Origin: Streptomyces longispororuber
Lineage (GTDB): Bacteria; Actinomycetota; Actinomycetes; Streptomycetales; Streptomycetaceae
Reading direction: 5' to 3'
Assembly (NCBI RefSeq): GCF_014656095.1
Contig: NZ_BNBT01000001.1
Coordinates: 89,996-153,995, forward strand
DNA length: 64,000 nt
Numbering within the stretch: the stretch's first letter is position 1; every line of letters starts with the position of its first letter. Made by a program: the position numbers and the translations under genes. Of this stretch, positions 30,082 to 37,369 are shown piece after piece. The notes below the pieces were generated by a model that worked only from the letters and a program-made list of their open reading frames with translations, was not told where the DNA came from and did not search any database.

Positions 30082-31904
30082 CGCGCCTCCTCGGGAACGA
30101 ACGGCTGTGGTTCCGCCGGGTCCGGCTGTGTGCCCGCGGCGGGCGACGGTTGCTTCCCCGCGGGCGTCGGCAGTGGACCAGACGGGCCAGAACGCGGACC
30201 CGTCGCGGCGGAGGCGGGCTGGGGTTCCGCGGTGGCCCTGGGCAGCCCTGCTGTGGCCGTGGGCAGCCCCGCGGTGGCCGGTCGCGGCTCCGTGAGCCCT
30301 TCGGGCAGGACGACGGTGAACTCGGCGCCTCCGTCCGGGCCCGTGCCGACCCGGGCGCTGCCGCCCTGGCGCTCGGCGAGCCGGCGCACGAGCGCGAGAC
30401 CGATGCCCCGTCTGCCGTGTGCGGGGGCCTCCTTGGTGGTCCAGCCCTCCGTGAAGACCGCCTCGCGCTGCGCGGGCGGGACACCGGGACCGGAATCGCG
30501 TACCCGAAGGACAACTGTGCGTCCCTGGAGACCCTCGGTCCGCAGAACGACCTCCACGCGCGCGTGCGGTGTGCCTGCCGCCGCGTCCAGCGCGTTGTCC
30601 ACGAGGTTGCCGACGATCGTCACGAGGCCCCCCGGGTCGACGAGACGGTCCGGCACGGCGGTGTCCTCGGAGACGACGAGTGCCACGCCGCGCTCCGTGG
30701 CCACGGTCGCCTTGCCGACGAGCAGGGCCGACAGGAGCGGATCGTGGATCTTCTCGGTGATCTGCTCGGCCGTCACCCGGTGCGCGCCCGCCACCTCGCC
30801 GACGAACTCCGCGGCCTCCTCGTAGAGCTCCAGTTCCAGCAGGCCGAGCAGCGTGTGCATACGGTTGGCGTGCTCGTGGTCCTGGGCGCGCAGGGCGTCG
30901 ATGAGGCCGCGGGTGGAGTCGAGTTCGCGACCGAGCTGCTCCAGCTCGGTGCGGTCGCGCAGGGTCGCGACGGCGCCTCCGTCGTCCGTGGGCATGCGGT
31001 TGGCGACCAGGACGCGCCGGCCCCGTACCGTCAGCAGGTCGGTGCCCGTGACCCGGCCCGCGAGCACGTCCGTCGTGCGCCCCGGACCGAGGGCCACGTC
31101 CAGAGGACGGCCGATCGCCTCCGTGCCGAGCCCCAGGAGGCGCTGCGCCTCGTCGTTGAGCAGCCGTACGCGTCCGTCGCGGTCCAGGGCGACGACGCCC
31201 TCCCGGATGCCGTGCAGCATCGCCTCCCGCTCGGCGAGCAGCGCCGCGATGTCGGAGAAGGCGAGGTCCCGGGTCTGGCGCTGGACCCGCCGGGAGATCA
31301 GATAGGCGGCGAGGGCGCCGACGGCGAGCGCCCCGCCCGCGTACGCGAAGAGACCGGGGATCGTGTGGATCAGCCGGTCGCGGACGCTGTCGTACGCGAT
31401 GCCCACGGAGACCGCGCCGACGATGTCGCCGCTCGGGACCCGCAACGGCACCTTCCCGCGCGCGGAGCGGCCCAGGGTGCCGCTGTCGATCTGCATGACG
31501 TCCCGGCCGTCCAGCGCGTCGCTGGGGTCGGTCGAGACGACCTTGCCGATCTCACCGGGTTCGGGGTGCGACCAGCGCACCCCGAGCTTGTTCATGATCA
31601 CGACGTACTCGGCCCCGCTGGCCTCGCGGATCCGCTCCGCCGCCGCCTGCACGGGACCGTCGGCCGCCGGTCGCGTCGAGGTGAGGTCCTGGGCGATCCG
31701 CGGCTGGGCCGCCGTCGTCTGCGCGATGGCGAGCGCGCGGCGCATCGCCTGGTCGTCGAGCTGCTTGCCGAGCGGCGCGAGGAACAGCCCCGTCGCGAGC
31801 ACCGCGACCCCGGCGGCGATCGCCAACTGCATCAGCAGGACCTGCGAGAACACACGCCGTGGCAGGCCCAGGCGCAGTCGTCGGGCAGGGGAGGTCGGGC
31901 TCAT
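30078..31904 (-). CDS. CitA/DcuS-type sensor histidine kinase
   Basis: This 608-residue membrane kinase has an N-terminal helix (VLLMQLAIAAGVAVLATGLFL), a periplasmic-type sensor of about 140 residues, and a second helix (FAYAGGALAVGALAAYLIS). A PAS domain follows (AMLHGIREGVVALDRDGRVRLLNDEAQRLLG). The unusual H-box of this class is QDHEHANRMHTLLGLLEL, and the ATPase domain has VGNLVDNALDA and RDSGPGVP with RRGIGLALVRRL. The last ~65 residues are Pro/Ala/Thr-rich. It is the partner of the CitB-type regulator. By family it should sense a carboxylate outside the cell. Confidence 0.92.
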   Translation of the reverse strand: MSPTSPARRLRLGLPRRVFSQVLLMQLAIAAGVAVLATGLFLAPLGKQLDDQAMRRALAIAQTTAAQPRIAQDLTSTRPAADGPVQAAAERIREASGAEYVVIMNKLGVRWSHPEPGEIGKVVSTDPSDALDGRDVMQIDSGTLGRSARGKVPLRVPSGDIVGAVSVGIAYDSVRDRLIHTIPGLFAYAGGALAVGALAAYLISRRVQRQTRDLAFSDIAALLAEREAMLHGIREGVVALDRDGRVRLLNDEAQRLLGLGTEAIGRPLDVALGPGRTTDVLAGRVTGTDLLTVRGRRVLVANRMPTDDGGAVATLRDRTELEQLGRELDSTRGLIDALRAQDHEHANRMHTLLGLLELELYEEAAEFVGEVAGAHRVTAEQITEKIHDPLLSALLVGKATVATERGVALVVSEDTAVPDRLVDPGGLVTIVGNLVDNALDAAAGTPHARVEVVLRTEGLQGRTVVLRVRDSGPGVPPAQREAVFTEGWTTKEAPAHGRRGIGLALVRRLAERQGGSARVGTGPDGGAEFTVVLPEGLTEPRPATAGLPTATAGLPRATAEPQPASAATGPRSGPSGPLPTPAGKQPSPAAGTQPDPAEPQPFVPEEAR

Positions 31905-32218
31905 GGGACGAACGGTACGGCGGTGGGTGCTCCTCGCCTACGGGAGTGTGGCGCGGATCTCGCACGCCCCCGGGGTGGGGCGGGATCCCTCTTGGGTGGC
32001 AGAGGCTCGGACGCTCCGGCGCCACGACATCCAGGCCACTGGCGGGTGCGCCGCCCCCGGGGACAGGGGTGCCCACATAGAGACTGCGCCGTTGTACGCT
32101 CCCGTGCGCCGGGCGATAGGCGGACGCGCCGGGCTCTAGGCGGGGCGGATGCGCCAGGCCTGAGCGGGCACTCCAAGCCTAGGCGGGTGCACCCCAGATG
32201 CAGGCGGGTGCGCGACCC
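31905..32218. other. 314-bp region upstream of the CitA-type gene with degenerate repeats
   Basis: No gene is supported. It should hold the promoter of the citAB-type operon. From about 32115 to 32215 it contains several imperfect copies of an AGGCGGGTGC-like motif at about 18-25 base spacing. Confidence 0.5.
32115..32215. repeat. Degenerate AGGCGG repeats
   Basis: AGGCGG or close variants occur at about 32117, 32138, 32178 and 32203, each followed by GC-rich sequence such as ACGCGCC, GGCGGATGCGCC, GTGCACC and GTGCGCG. They are imperfect and noncoding. Confidence 0.5.
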
Positions 32219-33175
32219 CTAGGGGGACAACCCGCGCGTGGACGCGCCCCCGTCTGTGGCGGACGGGGCCTTGGTGATCTCGCGGATCGCCGTCACGTCC
32301 ATTCGCGCGGGCGACCCGAGATCCGCGCCGCAGCTCTCCGGGCGGGGCGGGAGCGAGGTGCCCTGGGCGACGGTGACGTGCCAGCGCCGCCCGTCGGTGT
32401 GGACGACCGTCACCTCCCACTGCGGGGCGTCACCCGTCGTCCGTACGACGTGCAACACGTCCGCCCGGTGTTCGCGTACGGCCGTGCGCACGGCGAGCTC
32501 GGCGGCCTGCCCGGGGCGCGTCCAGGCGCTGTTGCCCCGGCAGCCCTCAGTGACGACGTGGCCGTCCCGCGCGGCGCGCAGTATGTCCTTCACCGCGTGC
32601 GCGGCCATCCGGCCGTACGCGTATCCGTACGGCAGCACGAGCATCGTGGGGGAGAAGCGATGACCACCTAGATGAGTGATCTCCCAGACGCCTTCCTCTC
32701 CGGAAGCGGTGAGGTCACCGGCGAGCGGGCGGCCGAGCAGGGCGCAGCAGCGGTCGCGCTTGCCGTTCGTGCAGACGAGCGCGAGCGGGACCCCGGCGTA
32801 CGGGCTGCCGAAGCCGCCGTGGTCGCCCGCGCCGAGCGCGACGAAGTCCAGGTCGAGCAACTGCCGCGGGTCGTCGACCGTGTGCGAGCGCAGCCAGCCC
32901 GCGCCCGGCGGGGTGTGGGCCACGTACACCTGGTGCCGGGCGGGGGTGTGGCAGTCGGCGTGCCGCCCGGGGCGCCGGATGAGCGCCACCCGCACGCCGG
33001 TCGACTCGGCGGCGCTCTCCAGCGCGCGGCCGACCTCCGGGTCCAGGTGGCTGGACGTGAGCGCCTTGGCGCCCCAGGGGCCGGGCTGTTCGACGAGCAG
33101 CCACGTCCTGGCGGTGGCCGCGGTGCCCGCGAGGGGCTCGTTGAGGTCCCGCGAAACGGTCGCGCACGTACTCAC
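32219..33175 (-). CDS. Sucrase/ferredoxin-like family protein
   Basis: This 318-residue protein belongs to the thioredoxin-fold ferredoxin-like family first named from sucrase. Visible marks are TWLLVEQPGPWGAKAL near the N-terminus, LVCTNGKRDRCCALLGRPLA and EITHLGGHRFSPTMLVLPYG; the Cys and His residues of the last two are the expected iron-sulfur ligands. The C-terminal ~85 residues are a variable region. It is likely a soluble cytosolic redox protein of unknown partner. The stop is close to degenerate repeats, and the downstream-facing citrate synthase gene ends 33 bases upstream of its start. Confidence 0.85.
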   Translation of the reverse strand: MSTCATVSRDLNEPLAGTAATARTWLLVEQPGPWGAKALTSSHLDPEVGRALESAAESTGVRVALIRRPGRHADCHTPARHQVYVAHTPPGAGWLRSHTVDDPRQLLDLDFVALGAGDHGGFGSPYAGVPLALVCTNGKRDRCCALLGRPLAGDLTASGEEGVWEITHLGGHRFSPTMLVLPYGYAYGRMAAHAVKDILRAARDGHVVTEGCRGNSAWTRPGQAAELAVRTAVREHRADVLHVVRTTGDAPQWEVTVVHTDGRRWHVTVAQGTSLPPRPESCGADLGSPARMDVTAIREITKAPSATDGGASTRGLSP

Positions 33176-33208
33176 GGAGGGGAGCCTAACCTGTGGCCCT
33201 GGCCTTCA

Positions 33209-34480
33209 TCAGATTTCGGGCTCCGGAGGCAGCGGTTGCGGTGGGCGCAGCCCGGTGTACTGGCCGACGGGACGCATACGCATCGGCCGCTCCGCGTACT
33301 CCTCCAGGGCGTGCGCGATCCAGCCCGCCGTGCGCGCCACGGCGAAGATCGTCTCGCCTGCCTCGGCCTGCATGCCGCACGATGCGGTGAGGACGGCGAG
33401 CGCCAGGTCCACGTTGGCGTGCAGGCCGGTGTGGCGTGCGGTGGTCGCCACCACGTCGCGTGCCGCCGCGAGGGCCGGGCCGGCCTTGGGCACCACTTCG
33501 AGCAGACCGAACAGTGCCTCCGCGCGTGGGTCCTCGCCCGCGTACAGGCGGTGGCCGAGGCCGGGGACGCGGCGTCCCGCGCGCAGCTCGGCCGCGACGA
33601 CCGGCGTCGCGGTGCCCCGGTCGAGGACCTCCATGAGCATGCGGTGGGCGAGGCCGCTGGCCGCGCCGTGCAGGGGGCCCTCCAGGACGCCGAGGCCGGC
33701 CGACACCGCCGCGTACGGGTGGGCGCGCGCGGACGCCGCGACCCGCACCGCCAGGGTGGACGCCGCGAGGTCGTGGTCGACGAGCAGGGCGAGTGCGGCG
33801 TCCAGGGCGCGCAGCGAGGCCTCGTCGGGGTCGTGGCCGGAGAGCCGCGCCCACAGACGGCCGGCGAGCGGTCCGCCGTCACGGTGCCCGGACCGCAGGG
33901 GCGGGAGCGCCGCCACCAGGGTCGGGATCATCGTGCGGGCCGTTCCGACGACGGCCTCCTCGGAGAGGTCGAAGCGGAGCGGGTCGGCGGCGGCCGCGGC
34001 GATGGTGGCCACGCGCAGCCGGTCCGTGGGGGTGCAGTGCGCGGGCAGGGCACGCACGGCGAGCCGCGCGGAACCGGCGGGCTCCGGAGGTGCCGTGAAG
34101 TGGATGCCGGGGCGCAGCACGCCGGTCCACAGCCACTCGGCCACCTCTTCGTAGGAGTGGCGCAGGGCCAGGTCGACGGCGTCCACACCGCGGAAGTAGT
34201 AGCGGTCCTTCTCGATCAGCGTGATGCGGGTGCGTACGGAGAGCTCGTGGGCCGCGGAGGTGGCGGCGGGCTCCCGTCGGTTTCTGCGCGCGAGGGCCTG
34301 GACCTCCTTCGGGTCGAAGGTGCTGCCGCGCCCGCCGGGGCCGCGCCTGCTGGTGAGCTGGCCGCGGCTGACGTAGGCGTACACGGTCTCGGCTTTCACG
34401 CCGAGCAGCTCCGCCGCCTCCTTGGTGCTGATCCGTCGACTCTCGCGGGCGGCCGTCGCACCCGCTTCATGATCCGTCAT
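33209..34480 (-). CDS. Citrate synthase-like protein with N-terminal helix-turn-helix DNA-binding domain
   Basis: This 423-residue fusion starts at ATG 34480. Residues ~15-70 are an excisionase/MerR-like helix-turn-helix (RISTKEAAELLGVKAETVYAYVSRGQLTS, then GSTFDPKEVQALARR). The rest is a citrate synthase fold that keeps the three catalytic positions: His in LEGPLHGAASG, His in GLGHRLYAGEDPR and Asp in LHANVDLALAVL. It is divergent from a second, stand-alone citrate synthase gene, with 120 bases of AT-rich palindromic DNA between. The combination suggests either a metabolite-responsive regulator or a bifunctional enzyme; this is inference. Confidence 0.9.
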   Translation of the reverse strand: MTDHEAGATAARESRRISTKEAAELLGVKAETVYAYVSRGQLTSRRGPGGRGSTFDPKEVQALARRNRREPAATSAAHELSVRTRITLIEKDRYYFRGVDAVDLALRHSYEEVAEWLWTGVLRPGIHFTAPPEPAGSARLAVRALPAHCTPTDRLRVATIAAAAADPLRFDLSEEAVVGTARTMIPTLVAALPPLRSGHRDGGPLAGRLWARLSGHDPDEASLRALDAALALLVDHDLAASTLAVRVAASARAHPYAAVSAGLGVLEGPLHGAASGLAHRMLMEVLDRGTATPVVAAELRAGRRVPGLGHRLYAGEDPRAEALFGLLEVVPKAGPALAAARDVVATTARHTGLHANVDLALAVLTASCGMQAEAGETIFAVARTAGWIAHALEEYAERPMRMRPVGQYTGLRPPQPLPPEPEI

Positions 34481-34521
34481 GGGCGTCACCGTATCCGCGT
34501 CACGACACCTGTATGTGCACA

Positions 34522-34574
34522 TTGATTAAATCAATATTGACAGTGGTTAAGTCAAGCATGGACAGTCAAGTCAA
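34522..34574. promoter_or_regulatory. Palindrome-dense operator/promoter region between two citrate synthase genes
   Basis: In this 53-base AT-rich stretch are TTGATTAAATCAA (34522-34534), the perfect palindrome TCAATATTGA (34531-34540) and TTGAC-N9-GTCAA (34537-34555). Two further GTCAA half-sites lie at 34565 and 34570. A plausible leftward promoter has TTGACT (34555-34550) and GATTTA about 17 bases on. The repeated TTGA(C/T) half-sites suggest a dimeric or multimeric regulator, possibly the adjacent helix-turn-helix citrate synthase. Confidence 0.65.
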
Positions 34575-34600
34575 GTTCTGGGAGGAAGACGAGGAACCCC

Positions 34601-35773
34601 ATGCCGATCAATGGCTCCGCCACCGCCCCCGCAACCCCCGTCGAGGTCCCCCGCGGCCTCGCGGGTGTCGTCGTCACCGAGACCCGTCTCGGGGACGTGC
34701 GGGGGCGCGAGGGCTTCTACCACTACCGCCAGTACTCCGCCGTGGAGCTCGCCCGGACCCGCGGCTTCGAGGACGTCTGGTACCTGATGTTCCACGGCGA
34801 GCTTCCCGACCCCGCCCGGCGGGCCGCCTTCGCGAAGCAGACCGCGGCGCTGCGCCACCTGCCCGAGGACGTGCGCGCGGCCCTGCCCGCCATCGCCCGG
34901 GCCGGCACGCTCTCCGGGCCGCTCGCCGGACTGCGTACCGCGCTCTCGCTGTTCGGCGCCTCGAAGGGGTTCCGGCCGGTGTACGACATCGACGGCGACC
35001 GGCGCCGTGCCGACGCGCTCGCCGCGTCCGCCGTCGTGCCGACCCTGTTGACCGCGCTGTACCGGCTCGGCCAGGGGCTGGATCCGGTGGAGCCGCGCGA
35101 CGACCTGTCGTACGCCGCGAACTATCTCTACATGTTGACCGGTGCCGAGCCGGATGAAGACCGGGCCCGGGCCATTGAGCAGTACTTGATCTCGACCATT
35201 GACCACGGTTTCAACGCGTCAACCTTCACGGCCCGTGTCATTGCGTCGACGGGCGCGGACGTCGCGGCCTGCCTCGGCGGCGCCGTCGGCGCGCTCTCCG
35301 GCCCCCTGCACGGGGGTGCGCCCAGCCGGGCCCTGGACACCCTCGACGCGATCGGCACCCCCGACCGCATCGACGAGTGGATCCGGGAGCGGGTTCTCGC
35401 GGGCGAGCGGATCATGGGCTTCGGGCACCCCGTCTACCGCACGGAGGATCCGCGCTCCCGGATGCTGCGGGGTATCGCGCAGCGGTTCGGCGGGGAGCTG
35501 GTGGAGTTCGCGGTGGAGGTGGAGCGCCAGGTAGAGGCGATCCTGGCGGAGCTGAAGCCGGGGCGCGAGCTGCACACCAACGTCGAGTTCTACGCGGGCG
35601 TGGTCATGGAGCTGTGCGGGCTGCCGCGGGAGATGTTCACGCCGACGTTCGCCTCGGCGCGGGTGGTCGGCTGGAGCGCCAACATCCTGGAGCAGGCCGA
35701 GGACTCGAAGATCATCCGCCCGGCGGCCCGGTACGTGGGGGCGGCGGCGCCTGAGCCGGTGCCGGCCTCCTGA
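34601..35773 (+). CDS. Citrate synthase (citrate/2-methylcitrate synthase family)
   Basis: A 390-residue enzyme that should condense oxaloacetate with acetyl-CoA or propionyl-CoA. It begins with GLAGVVVTETRLGDVRGREGF and has the usual FEDVWYLMFHGELP segment. Active-site His residues are seen in LSGPLHGGAPSRALD and GFGHPVYRTEDPRSRML. At the position of the catalytic Asp it has Glu (HTNVEFYAGVVMELCGLP), a substitution I recall in actinobacterial relatives. A strong GGGAGGAAG ribosome-binding site precedes the ATG. It is divergent from the helix-turn-helix citrate synthase and likely co-regulated with it. Confidence 0.92.
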   Translation: MPINGSATAPATPVEVPRGLAGVVVTETRLGDVRGREGFYHYRQYSAVELARTRGFEDVWYLMFHGELPDPARRAAFAKQTAALRHLPEDVRAALPAIARAGTLSGPLAGLRTALSLFGASKGFRPVYDIDGDRRRADALAASAVVPTLLTALYRLGQGLDPVEPRDDLSYAANYLYMLTGAEPDEDRARAIEQYLISTIDHGFNASTFTARVIASTGADVAACLGGAVGALSGPLHGGAPSRALDTLDAIGTPDRIDEWIRERVLAGERIMGFGHPVYRTEDPRSRMLRGIAQRFGGELVEFAVEVERQVEAILAELKPGRELHTNVEFYAGVVMELCGLPREMFTPTFASARVVGWSANILEQAEDSKIIRPAARYVGAAAPEPVPAS

Positions 35774-35787
35774 GCCGAGAGGTGCGC

Positions 35788-36483
35788 CTACGCTCGGGGT
35801 GGTGTCGCGCCACCTCGACGCTCGGCCAGTGCCTGTTCGAAGAGCTGGAACACACGCCCTTCGGGACTGTCCGGGGACAGTTCCGCCTTGCGTGCCCGCG
35901 CGGCATCCCAATAACGCCGAAATGCGGTACTGCCGAGGAGGTTCTTCGCGTGGATCAGTAATTCCGCTTCGGTGTAGCTTCCCCAGCTAAAAGCGAGCAC
36001 GTAGTGGCTGAAGGTCAGGTTGGCGAAGAGGTTCTGCCGGAGTACGGGGGAGGGGGTGTCGGGGTAGTCGTTCCATACGTGCGCCAGGGAAGGGTCTTCC
36101 ATGGCCATTTGCGTCAGTTGGACGTGCAGCGCACGCATGTCGGCCTCGGCGCTGCGGCGCAGTTCGTCGTGGGTCGCTCCTAACTCCGCTCGCTGCAGGG
36201 CGAGTTCGCGGCGCTGTAGTTGCAGCTCCCGCTGCTGGAAAAGGAGGGTGGCGACGAGCAGAAGAAGGGCGATGCCCGAGAACACCGCGCTCACGCCCCC
36301 GAAGTAGTCGCCGAGTGAACTGCGCTTCTCTGCGACGTCGTGATCGCCGTTGACAGCCTCCACGCCGCTTATCAGCCAGCCGCTGATAACGATGGATGCT
36401 CCACCGACCAGCGTGATACCCGCCGCGGCGGCAGCCGCCCACGTGATCCAGCTCGCCGGGCGCCACCTGTGCTGACGTGTCAT
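35788..36483 (-). CDS. DUF6082 family membrane protein (copy A), contains a TTA codon
   Basis: This 231-residue protein has two N-terminal hydrophobic segments (WITWAAAAAAGITLVGGASIVISG and GGVSAVFSGIALLLLVATLLF), then a coiled-coil-like QQRELQLQRRELALQRAELGA. The soluble DUF6082 part follows, with DPSLAHVWNDYP, RQNLFANLTFSHYV and FRRYWDAARARKAEL. Codon 175 (35959-35961 on the plus strand, TAA) is TTA, which in Streptomyces needs the bldA tRNA and links expression to development. Local codon use is less GC-biased than in neighbours, a sign of transfer. The start at 36483 begins MTRQHRWRPAS. Its function is unknown. Confidence 0.8.
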   Translation of the reverse strand: MTRQHRWRPASWITWAAAAAAGITLVGGASIVISGWLISGVEAVNGDHDVAEKRSSLGDYFGGVSAVFSGIALLLLVATLLFQQRELQLQRRELALQRAELGATHDELRRSAEADMRALHVQLTQMAMEDPSLAHVWNDYPDTPSPVLRQNLFANLTFSHYVLAFSWGSYTEAELLIHAKNLLGSTAFRRYWDAARARKAELSPDSPEGRVFQLFEQALAERRGGATPPRA

Positions 36484-36614
36484 CAAGGCCCTCCCGAGTC
36501 CGCCGAATCCTTCCCGGGGTGCCGGACGGGAAACGACCCCCGCCCTTCGAGGGGCGGGGGTCGACCCGAGAGGCACCGCCGAACTCCATCGGGTGCCGCG
36601 GCGGGCGCCCACCG

Positions 36615-36699
36615 TCAGGCGTCGGGGATGTCGGCCTTGGCGTGGGTGAGGGTGCTGCGGCTGATGACCACGATGCGCTCGTAGTCGGCGCGTGCGGCA
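36615..36699. repeat. 85-bp direct repeat, copy 1
   Basis: The 3' ends of the two 78-residue genes are near-identical at DNA level: 36615-36699 and 37002-37086 differ at three positions. Offset is 387 bases. It marks a recent tandem duplication and could recombine to delete one copy. Confidence 0.9.
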
Positions 36700-36851
36700 C
36701 CGTTCGGCAGTGCGCTCTCGAGGTCTTCCGTCGCGTCCGTCCCGATGACGGCGAAGTTTCCGTCGATGAGTTCGAAGATGTCGGGGCAGGTGTCGCCAGC
36801 CAGGCACCCCCGGTCACGCGGGGGCAAGCCTATGCGGCGTCGTATGGACAC
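36615..36851 (-). CDS. 78-residue protein, paralogue A (tandem duplicate)
   Basis: This protein starts at a GTG (36851) chosen by alignment with its paralogue at 37002-37238; both are then exactly 78 residues. It contains a CPDIFEL motif, a short DGNFAVIGTD strand pair and a conserved end, RADYERIVVISRSTLT.AKADIPDA. No catalytic residue pattern is seen. It lies 131 bases upstream of the DUF6082 copy A gene on the same strand. Similar small proteins occur in other streptomycetes without assigned function, as I recall. An ATG further upstream (36887) would add 12 residues. Confidence 0.7.
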   Translation of the reverse strand: MSIRRRIGLPPRDRGCLAGDTCPDIFELIDGNFAVIGTDATEDLESALPNGAARADYERIVVISRSTLTHAKADIPDA

Positions 36852-37001
36852 ATTGCGGACGCTTCTGCGCCCGTGAGCAGCGGACATTCAGTGATCCTTG
36901 TGTGACGGGGAATGCGAGTGTCACCTTGCGAGGGGTCACCTACTGTGACGCGAGGTTCGTGTCGACACACTTGGGTTCGGAGTGACACGGTCTCGGAGGG
37001 C
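36852..37001. promoter_or_regulatory. GTGAC/GTCAC-rich spacer between the two 78-residue genes
   Basis: Within about 90 bases there are TGTGAC (36901), GTGTCACC (36918), GGTCACC (36934), TGTGACG (36944), the perfect palindrome GTGTCGACAC (36959-36968) and AGTGACAC (36981). This density of GTGAC and its complement suggests binding sites for a regulator of paralogue A, whose start lies immediately to the left. Confidence 0.4.
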
Positions 37002-37086
37002 TCAGGCGTCGGGGATGTCGGCCTTGGCGCGGGTGAGGGTACTGCGGCTGATGACAACGATGCGCTCGTAGTCGGCGCGTGCGGCA
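37002..37086. repeat. 85-bp direct repeat, copy 2
   Basis: Second copy of the repeat described at 36615-36699, covering the C-terminal codons of the other 78-residue gene. Confidence 0.9.
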
Positions 37087-37238
37087 TCGGCCGGCAGCAC
37101 GCTCTCGAGCTCTTGGGTCCTGTCCGTCCCGATGACGGCGAAGTCGCCGTCGTGCAGTTCGAAGATGTCCGGGCAACTCTGGCCCGTTGCGCTGCCCCGC
37201 TCGCGGGGAGAAGCGCCGATGCGGCGCGCGATCCTCAA
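37002..37238 (-). CDS. 78-residue protein, paralogue B
   Basis: MRIARRIGASPRERG begins this 78-residue protein, which shares with paralogue A the CPDIFEL motif, the DGDFAVIGTD hairpin and the last ~27 residues almost without change. Divergence is concentrated in the N-terminal 20 residues and the middle. It lies 131 bases after the stop of the DUF6082 copy B gene on the same strand, the same spacing as between paralogue A and DUF6082 copy A. This repeated spacing suggests that the four genes arose as a duplicated cassette. Its function is unknown. Confidence 0.78.
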   Translation of the reverse strand: MRIARRIGASPRERGSATGQSCPDIFELHDGDFAVIGTDRTQELESVLPADAARADYERIVVISRSTLTRAKADIPDA

Positions 37239-37369
37239 AGGGGTACCGGTCCTTGCTGGGTGGTTCTGGATGATCAGGGCGGAGGACAGGTTAGTCGCTC
37301 ACCGCTGTCGCTCCGGCTCCAACCTGTGCCGACATGCCCACCAGACGTGCCCCCCGATGACCGTTGGCC

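Noticed and set aside
32672-34525. 617-codon plus-strand frame opposite the sucrase/ferredoxin and citrate synthase genes
   Set aside because: It runs across two clearly recognised minus-strand genes and their spacer; composition is Arg/Gly/Ala-rich and it has no domain.
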